Of a DNA stretch of 28,885 nucleotides, positions 20,930 to 28,200 are shown one piece after another. The number at the start of each line of letters is the position of its first letter. The stretch's first letter is position 1. The DNA comes from CAZQBY01 sp964540655 (GTDB lineage: Archaea; Altiarchaeota; Altiarchaeia; JAFGQM01), in NCBI GenBank assembly GCA_964540655.1, contig CAZINR010000010.1, forward strand, positions 1 through 28,885, in the 5' to 3' direction. A program made the position numbers and the translations under genes. A model generated the notes under the pieces. That model saw only the letters and a list, made by a program, of their open reading frames with translations. It was not told the origin of the DNA and ran no database searches.

Positions 20930-22030
20930 ATGACTGAAAGTTTTGCTCTTAAGGGTGCCATGCGATACCTCAAGGAGAAGCATGACGAGGAGGAGCTGGA
21001 AGACGTCCTTGGCATCTGCAGGAACCTGGCGATGGAGCTCTCTAAGAGAAGGGGATATCTGCACCCGCGCGCATTGGCGGCGGCCTCCTCTCACATATAT
21101 CTTACGAGGCAGGGGACTTCCGTGACGCTCGAGAACGTATCATCCAGCTTCAGGATATCGTCGGCCACGCTGAGAGAGTATCTGCGGACATATCCCAGCA
21201 CCAGCTCGATAGACAGCGCCAAGAAGATGCTGGAGAACTCCCTGTTCGGCGTGGAGCTGAGGAGCGCCCTCAAGATGCTGGACAACCTCTATGAGAGCCT
21301 GGGGGGGCAGAAGAGCAACATGAATCCGGCCGCGCTGGCGGCGTCGTCTGTTTACATATCGCAGTACAAGAGCGGAAAGGAAATCTCGCTCACAGACATA
21401 GCCGACAAGTACGGCATCTCCACTTCCACGCTCAGGGAATACATGAACGCCTATGAGGGCGGAGTGAACCCCGTGGAGAGGGCCAAGACGCTGCTCAGGA
21501 AGAAGACTGGCTCCGATGACCGGGCGCTCTACGACATACTGGACAAGGTGGACCGTTCGCTGGACATCTCGACAGCCCGCATACTCGCCGCCATAGCCTA
21601 TTACCTCCATCTCATAGAGCTCCAGAAGTACATAACCATAGAGAGGGTAGCCAGAGACTTCAACGTCTCCATACCTGCGCTGCGCTCATACCTCGAGCCT
21701 TACCTCCCGTCGATATCCCAGACTTATCTGCTGTTCAAGAAGGGGGAGGCGTATGATGTTGAAAGGGCCCTCAAAAAACTCAGCGAATCCGAGACGGAGC
21801 TGCTGAACAAAATATACGCCAACTTCGGGACCAACATATTCGAGATGTCCCTGCTATTCGACATGGGGCAAGTGCCGCGGGGGAGGTGGCAGCTTTTCAT
21901 AAGGAAGATCGGGAAACTGGGGCTTTTAGACATATACAAGAGGCCCCTCGACCCCAAGCAGTACTGCGCGCTTGTGAGAGAGCTGAGCGAGCATCTCACC
22001 AAGCCGGAGAGCCTGCAGAGGTGGGTCTAG
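20930..22030 (+). CDS. TFB-like protein with three cyclin-type repeats
   Basis: A 366-residue protein built from repeats resembling the cyclin folds of archaeal TFB. Each repeat has a helix of 'P-x-A-L-A-A-a-x-x-Y' type followed by a helix-turn-helix ending 'tLReYl'. Repeat 1 (45-88) has HPRALAAASSHIYL and ISSATLREYLRTY; repeat 2 (132-175) has NPAALAASSVYIS and YGISTSTLREYMNAY; repeat 3 (213-258) has STARILAAIAYYLH and FNVSIPALRSYLEPY. True TFB has an N-terminal zinc ribbon and two repeats; here there is no CxxC and there are three. Residues 285-366 form a further helical domain. It probably binds DNA or the transcription machinery; it is not a canonical initiation factor. The stop overlaps aIF2-gamma by 4 bp, convergent. 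Confidence 0.7.
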   Translation: MTESFALKGAMRYLKEKHDEEELEDVLGICRNLAMELSKRRGYLHPRALAAASSHIYLTRQGTSVTLENVSSSFRISSATLREYLRTYPSTSSIDSAKKMLENSLFGVELRSALKMLDNLYESLGGQKSNMNPAALAASSVYISQYKSGKEISLTDIADKYGISTSTLREYMNAYEGGVNPVERAKTLLRKKTGSDDRALYDILDKVDRSLDISTARILAAIAYYLHLIELQKYITIERVARDFNVSIPALRSYLEPYLPSISQTYLLFKKGEAYDVERALKKLSESETELLNKIYANFGTNIFEMSLLFDMGQVPRGRWQLFIRKIGKLGLLDIYKRPLDPKQYCALVRELSEHLTKPESLQRWV

Positions 22031-23235
22031 ACTATCTCCGCGTAGCCTATCAGCCGCCATTTCATGTCGATGCGCTTGGAGATGGCGAACTTGTCCCCCT
22101 TCTCCGCGACTATGGGTATCTTGAGATTCATGGACGCTTCTTCTCCCTTTATCTTCTCGACCACACCCACGGTCACAGTGGTACCTATGCTCAGCATCAG
22201 CGGCTCGTTGGGGAGGATGTTGACATCCGAGGCTATTAGCTCCCGCTCTATGAAGGTTATCTTGCAGTCGAGCGACTTCAGCGGCTCGGGCAGACTCCCG
22301 ACCTTGCCCAGCACGTTGCCGGACAGCGCGTCCGATTTGGTCAGGTTCGGGTCCAGCAGCGTCTGCAGGGCTATCAGCCCGCCCGGATGGGCCTTTTCCA
22401 GCTTCTCCTCGCCCGCGTCTATCTCGACCACTTTGGTCTTGACGGTCTCCCAGACCTCCTGATTCTGCTTTATCTTCTTTATGCCCGGCTTTATCTCCAC
22501 TTCTTCGCCCTTCTTCACCTCGCCGCGGACTATGCTCCCACCTACGACACCGCCCTTGATGTCTTTTATCTTCGAGCCTGGGCGGTTTATGTCGAACGAG
22601 CGCGCGATGTACATCTTCGCGTCCTTGGTCAAATCGCGTTTGGGCGTCGGTATGAACTCCTCTATGGCCGCTATAAGAGCATCGGTGTTGGCATTGTAAT
22701 TCGCAGCCGTCGGGATTATGGGCGCCTCGATGCCCATCTTCTTGAGGAAGGCCTCTATGTCATTCCTGTTCTGCACGGCCTCGTCCCTGCTGACGACGTC
22801 AATCTTGTTCTGCACGGCTATTATCCTCTTTATCCCCATCAGCCTCAGGGCCAGAAGGTGCTCCTTGGTCTGGGGCTGCGGGCACTTCTCGTCGGCGGCT
22901 ATGACCAGTATGACACCGTCCATGAGCGCGGAGCCGGAAAGCATAGTCGCGATTAGAGTCTCGTGGCCGGGCGCGTCGACGAAGGATATCTTCCTCAAGA
23001 ACTTGGCCTTGCCGCCGCACTTGGGACACTTGGGCTCGCTGGTGAAGCCCTCGGGCTCCTTGCACTTCTCGCATTTGTAGAGGCTGCAATCGGCGTAACC
23101 CAGGCGTATGGATATCCCCCGGCGTATCTCCTCGCTGTGCTTGTCGGTCCATATGCCCGACAGCGCTTTTGTCAGCGTGGTCTTCCCGTGGTCCACGTGA
23201 CCCACTAGGCCGATGTTGACTTCAGCTTGAGGCAT
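22027..23235 (-). CDS. eif2g: Translation initiation factor 2 subunit gamma
   Basis: The 402-residue GTPase core of aIF2, which carries initiator Met-tRNA to the small ribosomal subunit. G1 is GLVGHVDHGKTTL, the switch region includes GISIRLGYADC, the zinc ribbon is CEKCKEPEG and CPKCGGKAK, G3 is VDAPGHETLIATML, and G4 is VQNKIDVV. Domains II and III follow from about residue 200, with ARSFDINRPGSKI and the GGVVGGSIVRGEV segment. The last strand has the WRLIGYAEI ending typical of the family. It lies 15 bp after rpS6e and is probably co-transcribed with it. Confidence 0.97.
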   Translation of the reverse strand: MPQAEVNIGLVGHVDHGKTTLTKALSGIWTDKHSEEIRRGISIRLGYADCSLYKCEKCKEPEGFTSEPKCPKCGGKAKFLRKISFVDAPGHETLIATMLSGSALMDGVILVIAADEKCPQPQTKEHLLALRLMGIKRIIAVQNKIDVVSRDEAVQNRNDIEAFLKKMGIEAPIIPTAANYNANTDALIAAIEEFIPTPKRDLTKDAKMYIARSFDINRPGSKIKDIKGGVVGGSIVRGEVKKGEEVEIKPGIKKIKQNQEVWETVKTKVVEIDAGEEKLEKAHPGGLIALQTLLDPNLTKSDALSGNVLGKVGSLPEPLKSLDCKITFIERELIASDVNILPNEPLMLSIGTTVTVGVVEKIKGEEASMNLKIPIVAEKGDKFAISKRIDMKWRLIGYAEIV

Positions 23236-23250
23236 GATCGCGATTGCGGC

Positions 23251-23883
23251 TTACTTCTTTTCAGCCTTGTCTTCTTTCTCTTCGGCCTTGCCGGGCTTCC
23301 CTTCCCCGGCAGGCTTCTCCTCAGGCTTCTCTTCCTTCTGAGGCTCTTTCTTGGACTCTTCCTTGGAGGCTTCCTTGGAGGCTTCCCCCTTCGGGGCCTC
23401 TTTCTTCTCCTCCTTCGGGGCCTCCTTGGGTTTCTCCTTTTCCTGAGGCTTGTCCTCCGGGGCCTCTTTTGGCTTCTCCTCCGAAGATTCGCCCTCTTTC
23501 GCCTTGTCCAGGCCGAGGAGCTTCTCCACGGGGTCCTTGCCCTCTTTGACGACCACCGTGTTTATCTGGGATATGTCATCGTTTATGACGTCTCCGACTA
23601 CGGTCTTCCTGACCCTTATGCCCGCCTTTTCCGGCTTGTAGCCCTGCGTCCTGCTCGACATGAGGGCCTTCGCCCTTCCGGCCCTGTGTATGTCCTTCCT
23701 CATGGGGAACCCGCACCTGTCTGATCCACCGGTGATCTTGGCCTCGTAACCCTTCAGCCCGAGTGGCGTCAGGTTCACGGTGTCCCCGATCCTCTTACCG
23801 ATGAAAACAGCAGCCGAGTCCTCCTTGGCCTCTATGTTGTAAGATTTTCCGGCCTTGGTCCCGACAACTATCTTCGCTTCCAT
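23251..23883 (-). CDS. rps6e: Small-subunit ribosomal protein S6e with long charged tail
   Basis: A 210-residue protein. The first 125 residues are a normal archaeal S6e: EAKIVVGTKAGKSYNIEAK, GKRIGDTVNLTPLGLKGYEAKITGGSD, CGFPMRKDIHRAGRAKALMS, KPEKAGIRVRKTVVGDVINDDISQINTVVVKEG. From about residue 126 there is an 85-residue tail of Lys, Glu, Pro and Ala in loose repeats such as KPKEAPEDKPQEKEKPKEA and SKEASKEESKKE. Archaeal S6e usually lacks it, while eukaryotic S6 has a different basic extension. The tail is expected to be disordered. A TATA box at 23939-23946 gives a short leader whose first bases can form a hairpin (23901-23916). Confidence 0.95.
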   Translation of the reverse strand: MEAKIVVGTKAGKSYNIEAKEDSAAVFIGKRIGDTVNLTPLGLKGYEAKITGGSDRCGFPMRKDIHRAGRAKALMSSRTQGYKPEKAGIRVRKTVVGDVINDDISQINTVVVKEGKDPVEKLLGLDKAKEGESSEEKPKEAPEDKPQEKEKPKEAPKEEKKEAPKGEASKEASKEESKKEPQKEEKPEEKPAGEGKPGKAEEKEDKAEKK

Positions 23884-23900
23884 TTTATTTGATTGTGTAA

Positions 23901-23946
23901 TGTTTCCAAAGAAACAGCGTCTATTTTGAAGGTGAGGGTATATAAG
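23901..23946 (-). promoter_or_regulatory. Promoter and 5' hairpin of rpS6e
   Basis: TTATATAC on the minus strand (23939-23946) is a TATA box just inside the aIF5B-rpS6e gap. The predicted start near 23916 coincides with one end of a hairpin, TGTTTC 23901-23906 and GAAACA 23911-23916 around a four-base loop. A stem at the very 5' end of the transcript could affect stability or translation. Confidence 0.45.
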
Positions 23947-23952
23947 GGTTGT

Positions 23953-26900
23953 TCAGGACTGCTTGGCCCTCCTCACGATGTCCGCTATCTTCTTCAGCAG
24001 CTCCGTCTCCTCGCCGTTGAGGAACTTCTTTCCCTTCTTGAGAATCTGCTCGTACTGGCCGAATGTGATGTATGTGTAGAGGATGTCGCCCTCCTCGATG
24101 TTGCGGCCCACCAGCGGGCCGTCGATGGCAACCGCTATCTCGTCCCCTTTCTGAGCCTCCTCCAGCTTTTCGTTCTTCTCCTGCAGCGACTCGATGGCCC
24201 CGACCTTGGTGCCGTCTTCTTTCATCAGCGGGTAGCCCGGGCGAATCCTGCCCTTTATGACGGCCATCCCTATTATGGCCGGGCCGGAGCGGCGGAAGGT
24301 GCAGCCCTCCAGGAACTTGAGCTCGGCCGGGAAGGGTATCGTGTCGAACATCGCCATCTCCTGGCGGCGCTTGGCCTCCTTGACCCATTCCTCGAAGTCC
24401 TCTATTATCTTGTAGATGACCTTGTCCGAGATTAGCGTTATGCGGGTGTCCTTGGAATAGCGGGCGACGTCCTCCGGGACGGGTGCGTTGAAGGCCATGA
24501 CCACGCCGTACTCCGGGTCCTCCTTCTTTATGGACTCGGCCTCCATGAGGTCCGTCTTGGTCACGGCGCCTATGTCCGCTTTCCTCACCGGTATCTTCAT
24601 CTTCTGGAGCATTCCAAGTATTGCCTCAAGGCTGCCGAGCGTGTCCGCGCGCACTATGACCCCCACGTTCTCGTGCTCGAACCTGACCGACTCCAGCTCT
24701 CTGGTTATCTTCTCCCTCAGCTCCTCCGCGTTGCCATCGACGACGTAGACCTGCCCTCCGGCCAGAGCGTCCTCTATTCCTGGCCCGACCAGCTTCAATC
24801 CGCTGGCCGCGGCTACTGACGCGATGTTGTCGAAGCGGTCCTTGGGGTCGCGCATCTCGTCCAGGGGCTTCGGCTTGAGCAGGGCCTTCACCTTGGTCTC
24901 GATGGGTCCATCCTTGCCGCTCAGTATAACGGTGTCGCCGCGCTTTATGGTGCCGTCGTAGAGTATCAGGTCCAGGCCGGTCCCCAGGCCCTTCTCCTCC
25001 TTGACCTCCAGGATGCTGGCCCTGCCCGGGCCGCTGACCCCTATCTGCAGGTTCTTCTCCAGGTAGCGCTGCGACAGCCCGGTCAGTATCATGAGCGCCT
25101 CGGCGACGCCCTCGCCCGTCTTCGCGGACATCGGTATTATGCTGACCTGTTTGGTGAAGTCGTCCACGCGGTCGAAGCGCTCGGACTGGATGCCCATCTC
25201 GCTGAGCTTACCGATGAGCTCGTATATCTTCTTCTCCAACTCCTTCTTTACGAAGTCCTGCTGCTGCTTGTACGCCTCCCTGAAGCAATAGGTCTGGGCG
25301 TCGTGCCAACCGGAGAGGAGGTCAACCTTGTTGGCGACTATGATGAACGGGGTCTTGTAGGCCTTCAATATCTCCAGCGCCTCTATAGTCTGGGGCATGA
25401 AGCCCTCGCGTATGTCGATTACGAGGACCGCCAGGTCGGCTATACTGCCCCCTCTCTTGCGCAAATTGGTGAAGGCCTCGTGGCCCGGCGTGTCGACGAA
25501 AAGCAGGCCGGGGATGGTGACCTTGACCTTCATCACCTCCAGCATCTTTCCGCATATCTTCTTGACCACGTCGATCGGGACTTCAGTCGCGCCTATGTGC
25601 TGCGTTATCCCGCCGGCCTCGCGCGCGGCGACCGAGCTCTCCCTGACCTTGTCGAGGAAGCTTGTATTGTGGATTATGCATCTGTCGGCTACGAAGTTAT
25701 GGGTGTCCGGGACTGTGAAGTCGTAGACATATTGTTCCTTTTTTGTCTCTTTCAGGCTCTTGAGCTGGACGCAGACGAAGTCCGAGGAGACAATCCCTGA
25801 AAGATTGCCCGTGTGGTTGAACACGATATCGGGATTATTGGATATTTTCAAGAGTTCGGATAGTGCCTTTTTGCCAACCCCTGTCGTAGTGTAAAAATCC
25901 TTTTTTGTTTTCTTTATGATGTTCTCACTCGTCAGAAAGGTGATATAGTTGGCAAGCTTCCTGTGGGGCATAGAAAGCTTCTTGTAGAGTGTAGTGTAAC
26001 TCATGGGCTTTCCAAGAGCCTTTATGACTTTTATCTTATCCTTTGTAGTGGCCTGGTATGGCCCTCCCGAAACGATTCGCTGCATCGAACTGACGAAGGA
26101 TTTGACGAACGAACGGGAGACGTGTTCGTATTTCTCATACTTCTTCTGAAAAGGTATTCCGGTCTCCATGCCGGAAAGCCCGAACTCCACGCGCAGATTC
26201 CTAATCCTCATCCCGGACACGGGCAGGATGTCGAAATTGCGGTTTGTCGTCGCTTTTTTTATGAGGGCGTCTGCCTGCGCCTCTTTGCGCTGCAAGCGAA
26301 ATCCTATCCCTTTCTTGAAATTTCGCAGGTATTCGCTTCCAGAAATCTTCAACCGGTATGCGGCTCCTTTTCTGCTCAGGACTGTCGGGCACCCAAAGCG
26401 CTGGAGAAGAATTGAAAGCTTTTTTATCATGTTCTCACTCATGGAAAGGACTTCGACTCCCGTAGAGGCGGAAACATACCCATCGGTGTCGAAATAGCCG
26501 GAGATGAAACCCGCCAAGAACTCGTTTGGGGCCCTTTGGATGAGCTCGGGGATGTCGACAGTGCAGCTCTTCGACCTCCGCGGATAATCGAAAGCTTGGC
26601 ACACGAACTCGCTGAAGGTTTTGCCCCCAGATGTGACAATCGTGTTCGTAGTACGCTGTTTTATTATCTTGGTTTTGAGCCCGAACGCATTGGCAACCGC
26701 TTCTTTGTATTCGGCTATGAGGTCACCGTCCGTATTTGAGAGGTGTGCGACATTACGAGTGCCGTCCCCCCACAATGCGCCCAGGACGTAGAAGGCGTCG
26801 ATAAACTGATCCCGGGTCTTTGGCAGCTGCATCAACAAGGCTGCGTGTGAGGCCCTTTGCTTGGTCGTCGAAAATTTGACGGATTCTATCGAGTCGTATA

Positions 26901-27555
26901 CTTTCTCCAGCGGGATTCTGCCCTTGGAAAGTGTTATGAGGTCGGCTACCCTGAAACGATTATGCCTCAGACAATCATACGGGTGGTTTGCAATCAGTTT
27001 TGAGTTTGGAGTGTGGCGCAGTAGGTCGCGCAGTTCTTCTGTCAGTGCCGGGTGCACAAATGCCAGAAAATCCGGCGATTCCGCGAGTTTGAGGAGGAGC
27101 AACTGCTTGTATTTTCTTAAGGTGATTCTTGGGGAGGGTACCTTCGAAGGCACCAGGATAAAATCGCCGGCTTCAAGCTCGTCTGCGCGCACCTTAGTAA
27201 CGTTACCCTCGGAGTCTAATGAGAAGAATGGGTGCTCCGGCGTGACTTTCACTTTCGACCCATGCTTTGTCGAGACCTCGATTACTCTTTCGGCCCTGCG
27301 TTTCCACAGATGACTGGCTCTTTTCGGTTTTATGGAACCATATTCGTCAATGGAAAGAAGCCTCAAACCAGCTTTTGAAACATCTATAATCTCACCGTCT
27401 TTGGTAGTTGACGGCCGGGTTTTTGCGGAAAAGGAGTCATAGATTTCTTTGATTGGGTGGATTGAGCCGTCAGCCAATACTATTTCAGTATCTGCTGTAA
27501 CGCATTTGCCATGGTCGACATGGCCCAAAACCGATATTATCGGCTGCCTGATCAT
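23953..27555 (-). CDS. infB: Translation initiation factor aIF5B (IF2-like), intein-containing
   Basis: The 1200-residue precursor contains a 613-residue intein at 18-630; the ligated extein is 587 residues, normal for archaeal aIF5B, the GTPase for ribosomal subunit joining. The N-extein is MIRQPIISVLGHVDHGK and the C-extein begins TSFLDKVRESSVAAREAGGITQHIG, so the intein splits the G1 P-loop between Lys17 and Thr631. After it come VDTPGHEAF (G3), ANKVDLL (G4), domain II (GPGRASILEVKEEKGLGTG), domain III with the VIVRADTLGSLEAIL signature, and domain IV (FLEGCTFRRSGPAIIGMAV). The product is non-functional unless spliced. TATATAAAA at 27583-27591 on the minus strand is the likely promoter, with a short leader. 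Confidence 0.97.
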   Translation of the reverse strand: MIRQPIISVLGHVDHGKCVTADTEIVLADGSIHPIKEIYDSFSAKTRPSTTKDGEIIDVSKAGLRLLSIDEYGSIKPKRASHLWKRRAERVIEVSTKHGSKVKVTPEHPFFSLDSEGNVTKVRADELEAGDFILVPSKVPSPRITLRKYKQLLLLKLAESPDFLAFVHPALTEELRDLLRHTPNSKLIANHPYDCLRHNRFRVADLITLSKGRIPLEKVYDSIESVKFSTTKQRASHAALLMQLPKTRDQFIDAFYVLGALWGDGTRNVAHLSNTDGDLIAEYKEAVANAFGLKTKIIKQRTTNTIVTSGGKTFSEFVCQAFDYPRRSKSCTVDIPELIQRAPNEFLAGFISGYFDTDGYVSASTGVEVLSMSENMIKKLSILLQRFGCPTVLSRKGAAYRLKISGSEYLRNFKKGIGFRLQRKEAQADALIKKATTNRNFDILPVSGMRIRNLRVEFGLSGMETGIPFQKKYEKYEHVSRSFVKSFVSSMQRIVSGGPYQATTKDKIKVIKALGKPMSYTTLYKKLSMPHRKLANYITFLTSENIIKKTKKDFYTTTGVGKKALSELLKISNNPDIVFNHTGNLSGIVSSDFVCVQLKSLKETKKEQYVYDFTVPDTHNFVADRCIIHNTSFLDKVRESSVAAREAGGITQHIGATEVPIDVVKKICGKMLEVMKVKVTIPGLLFVDTPGHEAFTNLRKRGGSIADLAVLVIDIREGFMPQTIEALEILKAYKTPFIIVANKVDLLSGWHDAQTYCFREAYKQQQDFVKKELEKKIYELIGKLSEMGIQSERFDRVDDFTKQVSIIPMSAKTGEGVAEALMILTGLSQRYLEKNLQIGVSGPGRASILEVKEEKGLGTGLDLILYDGTIKRGDTVILSGKDGPIETKVKALLKPKPLDEMRDPKDRFDNIASVAAASGLKLVGPGIEDALAGGQVYVVDGNAEELREKITRELESVRFEHENVGVIVRADTLGSLEAILGMLQKMKIPVRKADIGAVTKTDLMEAESIKKEDPEYGVVMAFNAPVPEDVARYSKDTRITLISDKVIYKIIEDFEEWVKEAKRRQEMAMFDTIPFPAELKFLEGCTFRRSGPAIIGMAVIKGRIRPGYPLMKEDGTKVGAIESLQEKNEKLEEAQKGDEIAVAIDGPLVGRNIEEGDILYTYITFGQYEQILKKGKKFLNGEETELLKKIADIVRRAKQS
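25666..27504 (-). mobile_element. Intein with LAGLIDADG homing endonuclease in aIF5B
   Basis: A 613-residue in-frame insertion. Splicing blocks: A starts with Cys18 (CVTADTEIVLADGS), B is KVKVTPEHPFFS with the TxxH motif at 105-108, F is YVYDFTVPDTHNFVADR, and G ends IIHN with penultimate His629 and Asn630, +1 Thr631. The endonuclease has two LAGLIDADG helices, VLGALWGDGTRN (about 257-268) and FLAGFISGYFDTDGYVS (346-362), with acidic residues 264 and 356-358. Residues about 505-566, with KPMSYTTLYKKLSMPHRKLANYI, look like a winged helix for DNA recognition. All splicing and nuclease residues are present. The DNA is visibly richer in A and T than the extein, which suggests acquisition. Inteins at this P-loop site are known in archaeal IF2/aIF5B. 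Confidence 0.95.
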
Positions 27556-27682
27556 CGTTAGAGAAATCCTGCCTAATTTGAGTTTTTATATACAAAAACT
27601 TCGCTACGCTCTAAGACCCAAAAACGGTTAAAATTGTCTGCGAACATTGTAGTGTCCAGTCCACGCAAGCAGTTTTTAGGTA
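27556..27682. other. Upstream region of aIF5B
   Basis: No gene seen. It contains the aIF5B TATA box (27583-27591 on the minus strand), flanked by the inverted arms GTTTTT and AAAAAC, and ends in the first copy of the 12-mer TTTTAGGTACTA (27674-27685). ACCCAAAAACG at 27616-27626 recurs at 27951-27961. Confidence 0.5.
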
Positions 27683-27924
27683 CTAAGTTAAGTCGGTCTT
27701 CTTCCCCAAGTACCTGACAAACCTTTTTCTGACTTTGTCACCTATCCGGTAGGACTCGTACAAATATAAGTACGTCCCCCCATAAATCTCCTTCTCGACT
27801 ATGTGAGCCATGTATATTTTGAAGCTAAAGGTATAAAAACTTTTAGGTACTACAATTGGATAAGTAAATTCTAATTTAAGAACTTAATTTTTTCGTGTAT
27901 TTTATTGATATTTTAGGTACTACA
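27674..27924 (+). repeat. Three dispersed copies of the 12-mer TTTTAGGTACTA
   Basis: Exact copies of TTTTAGGTACTA are at 27674-27685, 27841-27852 and 27911-27922; the second and third extend to 14 identical bases (TTTTAGGTACTACA). On the minus strand each reads TAGTACCTAAAA. The first overlaps the stop codon of the 42-residue ORF; the second is directly upstream of its TATA box. Spacings of 167 and 70 bp exclude a CRISPR or simple tandem array. Confidence 0.75.
27683..27811 (-). CDS. 42-residue transposase N-terminal-like protein
   Basis: ATG at 27809-27811 to TAG at 27683-27685. The protein resembles the start of IS1634-type transposases and related stand-alone archaeal small proteins: HIVEKEIYGGTYLYLYESYR then GDKVRKRFVRYLGKK, the 'yyLvesyR.ggKvrqr.vkyLG' pattern. 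No further transposase sequence follows, so this is either a truncated remnant or a free-standing small gene. TATAAAAA at 27832-27839 (minus-strand TTTTTATA) places a start site exactly on the ATG, so it could be expressed leaderless. Copies of a 12-mer lie just before the TATA box and over the stop codon. Confidence 0.6.
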   Translation of the reverse strand: MAHIVEKEIYGGTYLYLYESYRIGDKVRKRFVRYLGKKTDLT

Positions 27925-28080
27925 GTTTAGTTTAGGAAATCCGTCATGGTACCCAAAAACGCAGATGGCTCGAAATGTGCGCAACTGACCCGTGTGAGGT
28001 GGGATAGGACTTGACGTGTCTTAGAGGGCTCTCGGTAACGCAATTTTAAATCAAGAAGAAGCAAGTGCCCGACCAAAAAG
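27812..28080. other. AT-rich region without a recognised gene
   Basis: About 270 bp of lower GC than the core genes. It holds the promoter and two 12-mer repeats linked to the 42-residue ORF, and a second ACCCAAAAACG (27951-27961). A 22-codon frame at 27945-28013 starting with ATG has no ribosome binding site and is not called. I see no RNA gene. Confidence 0.45.
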
Positions 28081-28122
28081 GTCCACGTGGCCCAGGGCCG
28101 ATATTATCGGCTGTCGTATCAT
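28081..28122 (-). pseudogene. Orphan fragment of aIF5B 5' end (14 codons)
   Basis: Read on the minus strand from the ATG at 28120-28122, this encodes MIRQPIISALGHVD, matching the first 14 residues of the intact aIF5B at 27514-27555 with one change (Val9 to Ala). The DNA matches at 34 of 42 bases, and most differences are synonymous (for example GTT TTG to GCC CTG, CAT GTC to CAC GTG). Identity ends abruptly after Asp14, three codons before the intein insertion point; the frame then runs LFGRALASS and stops. The pattern suggests a once-functional second allele rather than a recent duplication. Confidence 0.85.
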
Positions 28123-28200
28123 AGGAATCGGGTTTAATTAGAGCGGATGGCTACAAAAAGGCTCTGATGGGTGGATTTTTAAGTAATTGGGGATAAAGTA
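28123..28200. promoter_or_regulatory. Promoter region of the right-edge gene
   Basis: TTTTTAAG at 28176-28183 is a TATA-like element about 25 bp before the ATG at 28201, implying a leaderless transcript; GGGG at 28189-28192 is a possible ribosome binding site. The left part would have been the original promoter of the aIF5B fragment, with an AT-rich TAATTA stretch about 15 bp upstream of its ATG. Confidence 0.4.

Noticed and set aside
27674..27924. CRISPR array
   Set aside because: Only three 12-base copies, unequal spacing (167 and 70 bp), and one overlaps an ORF stop codon.
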